A DNA stretch of 64,000 nucleotides. Source: Variovorax boronicumulans (lineage in GTDB: Bacteria > Pseudomonadota > Gammaproteobacteria > Burkholderiales > Burkholderiaceae_C). This document shows, piece after piece, positions 1 through 8,759 of the stretch. The notes under the pieces were generated by a model that ran no database searches, was not told the origin of the DNA, and was given only the letters and a program-made list of their open reading frames with translations. The DNA lies in assembly GCF_030812215.1 (NCBI RefSeq), contig NZ_JAUSSG010000002.1, positions 1 to 64,000 of the forward strand, given 5' to 3'. The stretch's first letter is position 1; every line of letters starts with the position of its first letter. Both the position numbers and the translations under genes were made by a program.

Positions 1-410
1 TTCACCTTCAAGCATGTTCGACACCTTGTTGCACCACAAGAAACGTAGGATAGCAATCGGAGCGGCTGGTCAAGACGACTTCGCCGGTCGCATACACCCT
101 TCGACTCGAAGACCATCAATACGGCGCCCTACTGGGCTCCAAGAAGGGCATGCGGGAGTTCGCGCTCAACATTTCGCACGATTGAACGCCTCGATGCCAA
201 CCGCTGTCATTTGTCGCTAGCCAACGGTATGTGGTTCATTGGACTTACTGTTGGTGCATGGCAGTGCATAATTTGAGGAAATACAGCATAGGTGCTACTG
301 CTCGTCTATGCATTGGATTGAGCCTATAGCTTGCTTCTGGAGTGTGTTGGCCTCGCTAACTACTTGGGAGCAGCTGCCTATCAGCGACCAGCTAGGGGAA
401 CGGAAAGAGG
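1..410. other. Left-edge region without a supported gene
   Basis: No gene can be supported here. A short + strand open stretch ending at a TGA at 183-185 would encode the tail of an unrecognised protein ending LNISHD; it may be a remnant. The last ~100 bases are the likely promoter and leader of the downstream DREN-APAZ gene, with a purine-rich GGAAAGAGG directly before its ATG. Confidence 0.4.
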
Positions 411-1727
411 ATGTCGGACAAGAAGCTGACGGACCAACAACTGCTCGGTGAACAAGGAACTTCCCTCATCAGCCTCGCCGTTTCCAGGATGGGATATGTC
501 TGGAGACCGACGTCTCAGCACGACACAGGCATTGACGGTGAGATTGAGATCAGAGACGCAGCATCAGGCGTGGTTTCGGGTTTGTCGGTCAAGGTTCAGA
601 GTAAGGCCGTCTCGAACTTCGAACGTGAGACCGACGAGGGCTTTGAATACTTGGCGCAGCAGCGAGACGTGGACTACTGGCTGCAGCACAACGTCCCCGT
701 AATCCTTGTCGTGTCGAGACCTCGCACCGACGAGGTTTTTTGGCTCCCTGTTCGCGATCCCTCTGGGCGGGTCCGAGAGCGAAAATTCCACTTCGTCAAG
801 AGCCAGAACCGGCTCGACGCCAGCGCGGCCGTGGGGCTTGCGGAGCTTGTCAGGACACAGGCTCAAGGCACCCGAGGGATTGCACTGCAACGCCCAGAGC
901 GTCTCATCAGCAACTTGATTGCGGTCAGATCTCTGCCGGCCCGTCTGTTCCTGGCTGAGACGCCGCACCATCAACCCAAAGCGATGGGGCAGGCCCTGAA
1001 GGGCCGAGAGCTGACATTTGAGAACGTGGTCCGCAGCAAGCAGGTATTGACGGTGCGCGACCTGACCGATCCTCAATATTCATTCCTGTGTGACCGAGGA
1101 ACAGTTGAGGACTTCCCTGTCGAGCAGTGGTCTGCATCGGATGACCCAGTAGTTCAGCGCGAATTTGTGTGGCTGCTGAATAGCTGCTTGCGCCAGTTCC
1201 TTCGAACCTCGCCGGGAAGGGTTTTGTTCGACAAGAGCTCTGGCGTCTATTTCTTCCCTGCGCAAGAGGCTGGCACCCCGACAGTGCTCAGCTATCAAGC
1301 GCAGAAGAAGCTCACGTCACGAGAGGTCGTGAAGGTATTGGTGAACAAAAAGAAAGGGCACGTCATGGGCCACAGGCACTCGGCCATGAATGCCCAATTC
1401 GTCAGGTATGGCGATTCTTGGTATCTGGAGGTCAGTCCCACCTATTACTTCACAGGGCCTGACGCCATGAAGCCAAGTAAGTACGCGGCCGAATGGACCA
1501 CAGGCATAAAGCGCCTCGAACGCAACAACGCAGTACTTGGTCAGTTGGGAATGTGGGCCGAATTCCTGAATCCACCAACGGACCTTTTTGCCGAACCGTA
1601 TCCTCACCTCAGTTTTGGGGAGCCGCTGACGTTCCAGTCGGAGCGCGGCCTAGACGACGCCGCTTGGACTGCAGGGGACGAAGAAGCTCCACTTGCCGGT
1701 AATGAACTCCCCCTCGGCCTCTTCTAG
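411..1727 (+). CDS. DREN (DUF4365)-APAZ effector of a short-Argonaute SPARDA-type system
   Basis: 438 aa. The N-terminal ~160 residues are a DUF4365/PD-(D/E)XK-like nuclease: GIDGEIEIR (D42, E44, E46) followed by VKVQSK (Q63, K65) fits an acidic pair plus Q-x-K active site. The rest (about 165-400) matches the APAZ region that docks short pAgos, including a basic-aromatic segment around HRHSAMNAQFVRYGDSWYLE. In characterised SPARDA systems the Ago-guide complex senses invader DNA and unleashes this subunit as an indiscriminate DNase/RNase. Its stop lies 4 nt before the proposed Argonaute start, so the two are certainly one operon. No signal peptide or membrane segment is seen. The family assignment rests on recall of sequence patterns; nuclease activity is inferred. 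Confidence 0.85.
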   Translation: MSDKKLTDQQLLGEQGTSLISLAVSRMGYVWRPTSQHDTGIDGEIEIRDAASGVVSGLSVKVQSKAVSNFERETDEGFEYLAQQRDVDYWLQHNVPVILVVSRPRTDEVFWLPVRDPSGRVRERKFHFVKSQNRLDASAAVGLAELVRTQAQGTRGIALQRPERLISNLIAVRSLPARLFLAETPHHQPKAMGQALKGRELTFENVVRSKQVLTVRDLTDPQYSFLCDRGTVEDFPVEQWSASDDPVVQREFVWLLNSCLRQFLRTSPGRVLFDKSSGVYFFPAQEAGTPTVLSYQAQKKLTSREVVKVLVNKKKGHVMGHRHSAMNAQFVRYGDSWYLEVSPTYYFTGPDAMKPSKYAAEWTTGIKRLERNNAVLGQLGMWAEFLNPPTDLFAEPYPHLSFGEPLTFQSERGLDDAAWTAGDEEAPLAGNELPLGLF

Positions 1728-1731
1728 AGAT

Positions 1732-3192
1732 ATGAAGCTAGATTTCCTTGAAGAGCCAGAGCTCGAGTTCGGTCGGCACGGCCGCCACGTGGACATCAGG
1801 CAAGGCCTAAAGTTGTATGGCCCTCTCGATACCGTAGATGACGACGTGCGGCGCATACGAATCGGAATCGTCGGTACTCAGCAGACTATTGACGGGCTGC
1901 GTCGCTGGCTAGGGCGATGTGCAACTGGAGTTGAGGCCAAGAAAAGTCGCCAGCCAAACCTTTTTCCAGACTTCCCTGGCTTTGGAGATAGTTCGCCGTT
2001 TCGAGCGTCCTTTGAGATTGACGATGCGTCGTGCCGAATCATTCCGCCACGAGAACTCCGGGCACTGTCGGAACACGCCCACTACGGCGCGCTGATTCGT
2101 GGCGTGGAGCTACTAGCCAATGAAATAAGAGCCTTGTCCGAAGAGATCAGGCCTGCTGTCGTGCTGGTCGCGCTGCCTACCGAACTTGTAGGACTGGATG
2201 ACGACGAAGACGACCGCGAGGAAGCGAAGACCAAGGACGCACCTCAGGGTGAGAAGGAGGAGTTGGCTTACGGAACCGACTTGGATCTTCATCACATGTT
2301 GAAGGCCGAAGCGATGAAGTTCGGCCAGCCAATCCAGATCGTTCTGCCGATCACCTACGACCCCACCGCGAAGGCGAAGGCAGACAAGCTGGATGGAAAG
2401 CGAAAGCTTCAAGATGAAGCCACCCGTGCATGGAATCTGCATATCGCCCTGTATTACAAGGCCAACTATCGGCCCTGGCGGATGGTGCGCAACCCGAACG
2501 ATCTAAAGACTTGCTTTGTCGGCATCAACTTTTATCGCTCCCTGGACAAGGTCAACCTCGTGACCAGCATGGCCCAGGTCTACGACGAACGGGGCGAAGG
2601 CGTGATCGTGCGTGGAAAACCGGTAGCCCTGAAAAAGGACGATCCGATTCCGCACCTTTCCAGCGAGGATGCTTTTACGCTGATCGTCCATGCCCTCACC
2701 GAGTATCGGCGGGAGCATAAGCATTCACCTGCCCGTCTAGTGCTGCACAAGAGCTCGAACTTTAGCGCGGAAGAGTTGTCAGGCTTCAATCGAGCAGTCG
2801 AGGATCAGCGCCTCGATACTGCTGACTTCCTAGTGGTAGAGAAGAGTTTCACGCGATTGTTTCGGGAGGGCAGCTATCCGCCATTGCGAGGGACGCTGCT
2901 GAGTCTCGATAACCGCAATCATGTCCTGTACACAAAAGGAAGCATTCCCTACTACTCCACGTTCCCGGGCATGTATGTTCCACGCACCCTTCGATTCAAA
3001 ATTGCTCAAGGCGACGAAAGCCCTCGCAAACTTGCCGAGGAGATTTTGGCGTTAACTAAACTTAACTGGAACAACACACAGTTCGATGGGGGAGAGCCGA
3101 TCACTATGCGAGTTGCTCGCCAAGTCGGGAAGGTCCTCAAATACGTCGCGGCCGACGGAGTTGTTCAGCCAAAATATAGCTTCTATATGTAA
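1732..3192 (+). CDS. Short prokaryotic Argonaute (MID-PIWI), SPARDA partner
   Basis: About 486 aa from the ATG at 1732, which follows the upstream stop (1725-1727) by 4 nt. In-frame ATGs at 1693 and 1702 would overlap the upstream gene and add a low-complexity leader, so 1732 (MKLDFLEEPELEFG) is preferred. There is no N or PAZ region, as expected for short pAgos. The MID-PIWI half contains the PIWI-like segment ARLVLHKSSNFSAEEL and the strand FVGINFYRS. Short pAgos are usually catalytically inactive and use a small guide to recognise invader nucleic acid, then activate the partner nuclease. An acidic insert (GLDDDEDDREEAKTKDAPQ, about residues 155-175) is unusual. Expected to act as a heterodimer with the DREN-APAZ protein. 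Confidence 0.85.
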   Translation: MKLDFLEEPELEFGRHGRHVDIRQGLKLYGPLDTVDDDVRRIRIGIVGTQQTIDGLRRWLGRCATGVEAKKSRQPNLFPDFPGFGDSSPFRASFEIDDASCRIIPPRELRALSEHAHYGALIRGVELLANEIRALSEEIRPAVVLVALPTELVGLDDDEDDREEAKTKDAPQGEKEELAYGTDLDLHHMLKAEAMKFGQPIQIVLPITYDPTAKAKADKLDGKRKLQDEATRAWNLHIALYYKANYRPWRMVRNPNDLKTCFVGINFYRSLDKVNLVTSMAQVYDERGEGVIVRGKPVALKKDDPIPHLSSEDAFTLIVHALTEYRREHKHSPARLVLHKSSNFSAEELSGFNRAVEDQRLDTADFLVVEKSFTRLFREGSYPPLRGTLLSLDNRNHVLYTKGSIPYYSTFPGMYVPRTLRFKIAQGDESPRKLAEEILALTKLNWNNTQFDGGEPITMRVARQVGKVLKYVAADGVVQPKYSFYM

Positions 3193-3263
3193 TTCAAACG
3201 GCGAGGTGCGGCTTTGAGTGCGGAGCCGTCCTTGTAGAACAGTAGGTACGGGCCTGTTCCCGA

Positions 3264-3309
3264 CGGTTTCTACTCACGAACCTCTGCGTCTGTAGGTGAG
3301 TGGAAACTG
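3264..3309. repeat. Long imperfect inverted repeat in the convergent gap between the two defence systems
   Basis: Arms 3264-3277 and 3296-3309 pair over 14 positions, with two G-T wobbles and an 18-nt loop. It lies between the convergent Argonaute and mkoB genes and could act as a two-way transcription end, although no T-tract follows. The right arm starts inside TAGGTGAGT, which recurs at 10273. The remaining gap (3193-3479) shows no gene. Confidence 0.5.
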
Positions 3310-3479
3310 GCTACGGGATTGAAGTGCGCACCGCTGGCCAGTCCTCGACGCAGAAGCTGAATGACCGGTTCCTCTGTAGGCGGACTTCGGATGGCTGGGT
3401 CGCCACCTACCGTTTGCAGTCTGCAATGGCCACCCACAAAGGCTGCTACGCAGCGAGCTCGTGCTCAAACTCGCAGAGG

Positions 3480-4949
3480 CTACTTGGTCTTTCCGGGTGG
3501 CTTGCGATTGGGCGCAGGAAACTTGATCTTCCCGACGACGGCCAGATGCTGTGCGGACATATGGCTTTCCGTGTAGGCTCGCACCGGCTTTGTGCCGGAC
3601 AGCTGATACCCAGAAAAGACTCGCGCAAGGGGTTCGCGAGACCGAGCTCCGAGGGGGGGCTCGTTCGACACGCCGACAAGCGTGTCGTCCATCCGCACCT
3701 CGAACACGACTCTGTCCGTGTCCCGAAGAAAGGACACGTCAAAGTTGGCGTGCACCGCCATCATGTCGTTGAGCGTTCGAAGGATGGGCCCAGGGCCATC
3801 ATTCACAGCGAACTCGTCCTCAGTGGGGCGGTCTGAGATAAGGATTCGCACCTTGACGCCTTTCCTCAGCGCCTGCTCAAGGAGGAGCAGCCTCAGCGAA
3901 GTGAGCCGTTCGCCGATTGGCAGCGTAGTTGTGATGACGATGTCGTTCTTGGCCTTCTGAAGTGCCACGTCAACGAGTTGGGGAACCTCAAAGGGCAGCA
4001 ATGCGCGGACCGGAAATTGCGCTAGCTTCTGCTGCGCTGTAGCTAGCTCGGACTTCTTTGCATCAAGCTTGGCGGCCGCTTCGGGAGAGGCCTTACGTTC
4101 TAGCCCCTCAATACCCAACTGCAGCGTGCTCTTGAGCTTCAGGAGGTCGGCAAGGGATTCGTTTCCAGGCAGCACGCCAAGCGGTTTAACACGGGGTTCG
4201 ACGGCGGTCGCGCCCATGCGCCGAGCAAACAGGCCGTCGACGCCCAAGCGCGGTAGCACCTCATGACGAGCAATGGCCACGCTGCTTGTTGAATCTATGA
4301 CTCCGTCAATCGCGACACGAGCCAGAGGTTCGCCACCTTTACCTCTGCCGTAGATGAGCAGCACCGCGGGCACGTAGAGAAGCGACCGACGTTGAACTTC
4401 CAAGAATCGAATGACTTGCTCCCCTTTGTCGAGCTGCCATGCGGGCATGCGCTCCAGTGGCAGTTCGTCGAGGGGAGGCAGTTTGGTGCTTGGAGGAACA
4501 ACCCGTATCACCCTGCCGAGCTTCATCTCCCCGGACTTCTTCAGCGCGTGCTTGTCGCGCATTACCTGCTGCGTCACCGGATTCCAGGCTACGGTCAAAA
4601 CCTTCTCATAAACCCTGCGCTCGCCGGCCTCTGCCAATGCATTTGCCCCTTTTTGACGAATCACCAATTCCGGCCTCTGGGCAATGTACTCATCGTCAGC
4701 CAGAGATTGAAGAAGCTTCTCTCCGTAACCAGCCCCGAGCCCTAATGTTCCAAGCACATCCGAGCTCGAGCGAACACCCATGCTGACGGCTTTGAGGGCA
4801 AACTCCTCCACGGGCATAAGTTCGCGCTTCTCCGCGATCAGCGCTTCAATCTGTAATAGGTATATGGGCAGAGCGATAGGAAGGTAGTCGACCAACGGCA
4901 TCCCATCCATCGCCTGGTGCTGCTCTGCAACTGCATCAAACTCGGTCAT
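3480..4949 (-). CDS. mkoB: MkoB-like protein with a degenerate PLD-like domain (Mokosh type I)
   Basis: 489 aa from the ATG at 4949, which overlaps the kinase-helicase stop (4936-4938) by 14 nt; a longer frame to 5051 would overlap more and lacks a better start. The first half is unrecognised apart from a winged-helix-like stretch (about 60-110). The C-terminal third resembles a phospholipase D fold: ALRKGVKVRILISDRP, then a strand and VGVSNEPPLG where PLDs carry GSxN. The catalytic HxK(x4)D is not present: the aligned positions are D, V and R. In Mokosh type I the helicase-kinase (MkoA) is encoded with a PLD-family protein (MkoB). A charged coiled-coil segment (KLDAKKSELATAQQKLAQF) precedes the PLD-like part. 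The assignment is mostly from context plus this fold. Confidence 0.7.
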   Translation of the reverse strand: MTEFDAVAEQHQAMDGMPLVDYLPIALPIYLLQIEALIAEKRELMPVEEFALKAVSMGVRSSSDVLGTLGLGAGYGEKLLQSLADDEYIAQRPELVIRQKGANALAEAGERRVYEKVLTVAWNPVTQQVMRDKHALKKSGEMKLGRVIRVVPPSTKLPPLDELPLERMPAWQLDKGEQVIRFLEVQRRSLLYVPAVLLIYGRGKGGEPLARVAIDGVIDSTSSVAIARHEVLPRLGVDGLFARRMGATAVEPRVKPLGVLPGNESLADLLKLKSTLQLGIEGLERKASPEAAAKLDAKKSELATAQQKLAQFPVRALLPFEVPQLVDVALQKAKNDIVITTTLPIGERLTSLRLLLLEQALRKGVKVRILISDRPTEDEFAVNDGPGPILRTLNDMMAVHANFDVSFLRDTDRVVFEVRMDDTLVGVSNEPPLGARSREPLARVFSGYQLSGTKPVRAYTESHMSAQHLAVVGKIKFPAPNRKPPGKTK

Positions 4950-7900
4950 AGCGAACGAACCCGCATTCGTCAGGGTGGTTGTCAATGTGCGCGAGCACCT
5001 TGAGAAAAGGGTTTTTTGAGGCGACTCCGCGGCAGAAGATGTCGTCGCCAACGATGATCAGTGAGTCTCGACCTCGCGAGAGCGCAACGTTTAGACGCTG
5101 GACTTCTCGCTGGAACCCGAGCCTGTGCTCGCCGTTGGACCTCGTGACGCTGTAGATGCAGATGTCGGCGTCCTTGCCTTGGAATGCGTCAACGGTGTTG
5201 ATGACAATCTTCAAGTTCTGCAGAGGCTTGGCAGCACCTTGAATGCGCTGTCCAAGTTCGTTGACTTGCGCCGAATAGCCGGCAATCACCGCGACATTCA
5301 AAGGTTGGCGCCCGCGATTTCCCGCATTGAGTCGCTCGAGGATCTGATGGACTATGGCCGCCTCGCATGCGTTTCGGTAAGTTCGGCCAGTCATCTCCTG
5401 CTCTCGCCGCTTGCCAATGGCGGAGGTCGTATGCCATTCAACAGCCCTTGGGTGCAGCTTCGCAGTGACCGGGTCTCGGTCTTCAGCATTTCGGATGGTG
5501 ACAAGCTTGCCCTCGTAGAAAACGTCGCTCACCAAGTTTCCTATGGCGGTGACCATGCGACGTTGCTCTGTGAGCTGCGCTTTGCAGGCATCAGGTAGCC
5601 GCGGTGTCAGGATATCTAAGAGCGTTGCTTCTGCCTGCTCGATTGAATAGCGCTGGTCTAGCATCTTCTTCCTGTCCAGCTCAGAGTAAGGTGGAAGTTG
5701 CTGTGGGTCGCCCACGAGCACCCAGCGCTTGCTTCTGCTCATTGGTATGAGCGTCTCTGTGGGAGTTGCCTTTGAGACCTCATCAACGATGCAAAGGTCG
5801 AACTCCAACTCACTGAAGGCTGGGACACTCGCTAGACCAACGCAGGTGCCTGCAACGACCCGAGCTTCGCCGAGCACGGCGCCGTGAAAGTCGCGTGATA
5901 CGCCCAAGCGCGCAAACCACTCCAGCTGGAGGCCGACCTGGCTCTTCAAGAACTGTGACCCGTGGACGTGCGATTTGCTCAAGGCATCCATCCACTCCCG
6001 GCTAATCTCGTCGGACGATGAGACAATCGCTTCGCCAAATTCTCCTAGTGCTCTCAGCTTGCCCTCAACCTTGGCTAAACGCCGCTTGATGGCCTTGATT
6101 TGGTCATCTAAGTGCTCTCGCTCGTCTATCAGCGTGGATGTCTTGTTGACGGTCTCTTCATCGCTAGCCTCACCTTCACCGCGAGATGAAGCCGGGCTGT
6201 CACTGAGGACTGCGGCCAAGTCTCTTTCATAGGACCGCAGATCCTCAAGGAGGATGTGACGCTGCTCTCCCAGCACAACCACCTCAACTTCTGTGGTGTT
6301 CAGCCCGAGATGCTCGGCCCTGTCCTTGACGTACGCGCGAGCGCGCTCCTCAACCCGCTCAATCCAGGACCTGGTCTTCAGGTCAAGGATGAGAGGACGG
6401 GCAAGGTTGTCAATTTTCTCGATTCGCTCTCCATGGATGCGAACAATCTCCTGGCTGAGGTCCTTCTCGATGAGCTTGATAAGCACGTGGTCAAGGGCTG
6501 TGTGGGTCTGCGAGGAGAGAAGTACCCGGGCTGCAGGAAACACATGCAGGTACAAGGCGATGAGCTCCGCAATGAACGTGGTTTTGCCAGTGCCTGGGGG
6601 ACCCTCAACCATCAGGATGCTATTGAGGCCCAGCGCACGCTCGATGAGTTCTCGCTTCTCTCCATTCAGGCCATTTGCATAGCCGGACGGTATGCCACCC
6701 GGCTCTGGGAGCCGAGCGTTTTCAGGCTCACAAACTATCGACTTCAGCGCAGGAGAAGCGGCCCGTTCTCGGCGTACTGTCTCGAGGGCCACCCGTTGCC
6801 TTGCCACCGGCTGGCTTTGACTATGTTCATTTGACTCCAGCACCCCAGAGCCCTTTGGAAGCTCCGCGACATCCAAGTTGAGCGGCTTCAAGGTTATCTC
6901 GTCGCCAAAGACGTCCAGCACTTCAAACAGGAAGGGTCTGCCGAACGCCGGCCGAAACACCAGGCGATCCGGAAGCCGGCTCTCAGAGAGCTCGCCTTCG
7001 CAAACCGCCACAGCTTTCTCGCCTTTGGTGCGCATGGTTACGAAGGGGATGCTGAGTTTTCGCGTGCGCTGGATGCGGTCTTTCTCGCGCAGCACTGCGG
7101 CCCAGCAGTCGAACCACATCTCTCGTTCAGCCTTATCAATTTCTCGCTGACGATGCGACTCTTCAGTCTGCAGGCGAAGCCAGAAGGCGCGCTGATTTGC
7201 CGCTCCGCGCGCGGGCGCCAAGGGCGCAAGAACATTCAACGTGATTGCGTGTAGTTCCGACGCTTGCCGGCGTTCGCTCTCCGCACGGTCGAGCTCTAGA
7301 ACGCGCGCGCTCATCACCCGGAAAAGCTCACTGTTGTCGACTGCCTTGCATGTGATGTCCAACGTCGCGCCGATGAAGCGGACGGAGCGATCCTGCTCGT
7401 TGACGATGTAGCCGTGAAGTGACCTGCTGAGGTCGCCCTGCAGAAAGCTGACGCATTCCTCAGGGCGGCGATCCCCGAGCTTCTGCGCAAGCTCGGATAG
7501 AGCCTGAGGGCTGAGCTGGACCGTGATTTGTAAGGGCCTCCGGTCTATGTACTTCCGATGGAACGCTTCTACCTGGCCCTGCAAGTCGGAGCCGTTCGCC
7601 GGCCTGTCTTTTGGAGTTAGCGAGAGGCAGCTCTCCAGCAGCGGGATAGGCGCCTCCTCCTTCACAAGCGCCGCAAGGCTGTCCTGAACCTCGCCAAGAT
7701 TCGCGAACGTTCTGCCGGACAGGCATGCAAGAGCCACGGTTGCCCAGGAGAAGGAGTCGCGAGCGTATGAGTTGGTGCCGTCATCGACCTCTGGGGGCGT
7801 ATACGGAGGCGAGCCTGCAGCCTTGAACGTCTCGCCGATTTGAACGCCCGACCGCGCTTTCGCGATGCCGAAGTCGGTCACCTTCAAGCGGCCGAACTCG

Positions 7901-8340
7901 TCGAACCTTAGGTTCTCCGGCTTGATGTCGCGATGAGCTATGTCACGCCTGTGGGCGGCGGCAAGCGCGGAGATGAGAGGCGCTCCGACGTCTGCGTAGA
8001 AGTCCTCCCAGTTCCAGCGATTGCCTGCCGTCAGCTGTTCGTTCAAGCAGGCCGGAAGCCACTCGAGGGCTAGATAGAACTCTTGCTGCTCAGTCCTGCC
8101 AGCATCGACAAGCTCAACGATGCTCGGATGCTGAAGGTTTTCGAGAGCCTCTCGCTCTCTATTGAAGGCCAAGACCGCTAATGCCTCATTTGAGGATGAG
8201 GTGGGAAGCTTGAGCGCGAGGGTGCGATTGGACGTGTTGTCGACAACCTTGTAGACCCGAGCCATCCCCCCAGGCTTTAGGGTCTCCAGGACCCTATAGC
8301 GCCCGCACAGGACTTGTCCTTCCAGACTATCGCTGTTCAT
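4936..8340 (-). CDS. mkoA: Ser/Thr protein kinase-SF1 (COG1112-type) helicase fusion, MkoA of Mokosh type I
   Basis: 1134 aa. Residues 13-265 form an intact kinase: glycine loop KPGGMARV (22-29), ALKLP lysine K44, HRDIKPEN (136-143) and DFG (156-158). A linker of about 300 residues follows. The helicase half then starts with Walker A GPPGTGKT (580-587), DEVS (853-856) in place of DEAD/DEAA, GDPQQLPP (877-884), the DAFQGKDAD motif and RLNVALSRGRD near the C-terminus, all typical of Upf1-like SF1 helicases. A coiled coil lies around 735-765 between helicase motifs. Kinase plus COG1112 helicase followed by a PLD-like gene is the published layout of the anti-phage system Mokosh type I. All kinase and helicase catalytic residues appear present. 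The substrate of the kinase is unknown. Confidence 0.85.
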   Translation of the reverse strand: MNSDSLEGQVLCGRYRVLETLKPGGMARVYKVVDNTSNRTLALKLPTSSSNEALAVLAFNREREALENLQHPSIVELVDAGRTEQQEFYLALEWLPACLNEQLTAGNRWNWEDFYADVGAPLISALAAAHRRDIAHRDIKPENLRFDEFGRLKVTDFGIAKARSGVQIGETFKAAGSPPYTPPEVDDGTNSYARDSFSWATVALACLSGRTFANLGEVQDSLAALVKEEAPIPLLESCLSLTPKDRPANGSDLQGQVEAFHRKYIDRRPLQITVQLSPQALSELAQKLGDRRPEECVSFLQGDLSRSLHGYIVNEQDRSVRFIGATLDITCKAVDNSELFRVMSARVLELDRAESERRQASELHAITLNVLAPLAPARGAANQRAFWLRLQTEESHRQREIDKAEREMWFDCWAAVLREKDRIQRTRKLSIPFVTMRTKGEKAVAVCEGELSESRLPDRLVFRPAFGRPFLFEVLDVFGDEITLKPLNLDVAELPKGSGVLESNEHSQSQPVARQRVALETVRRERAASPALKSIVCEPENARLPEPGGIPSGYANGLNGEKRELIERALGLNSILMVEGPPGTGKTTFIAELIALYLHVFPAARVLLSSQTHTALDHVLIKLIEKDLSQEIVRIHGERIEKIDNLARPLILDLKTRSWIERVEERARAYVKDRAEHLGLNTTEVEVVVLGEQRHILLEDLRSYERDLAAVLSDSPASSRGEGEASDEETVNKTSTLIDEREHLDDQIKAIKRRLAKVEGKLRALGEFGEAIVSSSDEISREWMDALSKSHVHGSQFLKSQVGLQLEWFARLGVSRDFHGAVLGEARVVAGTCVGLASVPAFSELEFDLCIVDEVSKATPTETLIPMSRSKRWVLVGDPQQLPPYSELDRKKMLDQRYSIEQAEATLLDILTPRLPDACKAQLTEQRRMVTAIGNLVSDVFYEGKLVTIRNAEDRDPVTAKLHPRAVEWHTTSAIGKRREQEMTGRTYRNACEAAIVHQILERLNAGNRGRQPLNVAVIAGYSAQVNELGQRIQGAAKPLQNLKIVINTVDAFQGKDADICIYSVTRSNGEHRLGFQREVQRLNVALSRGRDSLIIVGDDIFCRGVASKNPFLKVLAHIDNHPDECGFVRYDRV

Positions 8341-8759
8341 TCGGCCTCACTCCTTGCACATCATAGTAGCACTGGGGATCGAATTCTCAGTTCTACTGAC
8401 GAAAGAGAAGGTTTGCCTTTGCGCTTGAGTTCGCCCCGCTGGCGTGCCACCGGTTTCAAGGATGACGTTGCCGCTCTGTCGCTCTGTATCAGCAACCCTC
8501 AACAGCCGGTGCGCGTGATTGCGGCCGTTCATGCACTGGCCTTCGAATGACTCAAATCAGTCTAAAGCGCCCGCCTACGAATGCTGCTGCGCAGCGGTTA
8601 CTGCCATCCAGTGAGCATCGCAAGAACGACAGTTCTTGGGCCATCGGCGGCCTGTTACCCGAATCTTGTCGGCGCGTCACCAATGGGTAACGCATCTTCC
8701 AAGGTAGGTCAATGCGCTCGACCCCGGTCACCAACGTTGAGGTGGATTGGCTTACCTGG
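8341..8759. other. Intergenic region upstream of mkoA, no supported gene
   Basis: About 420 bases hold the presumed mkoA promoter (right next to 8340) and no gene I can support. Short open frames on both strands have no recognisable protein pattern. The far end borders the tail of the degraded gene at 8760. Confidence 0.4.
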
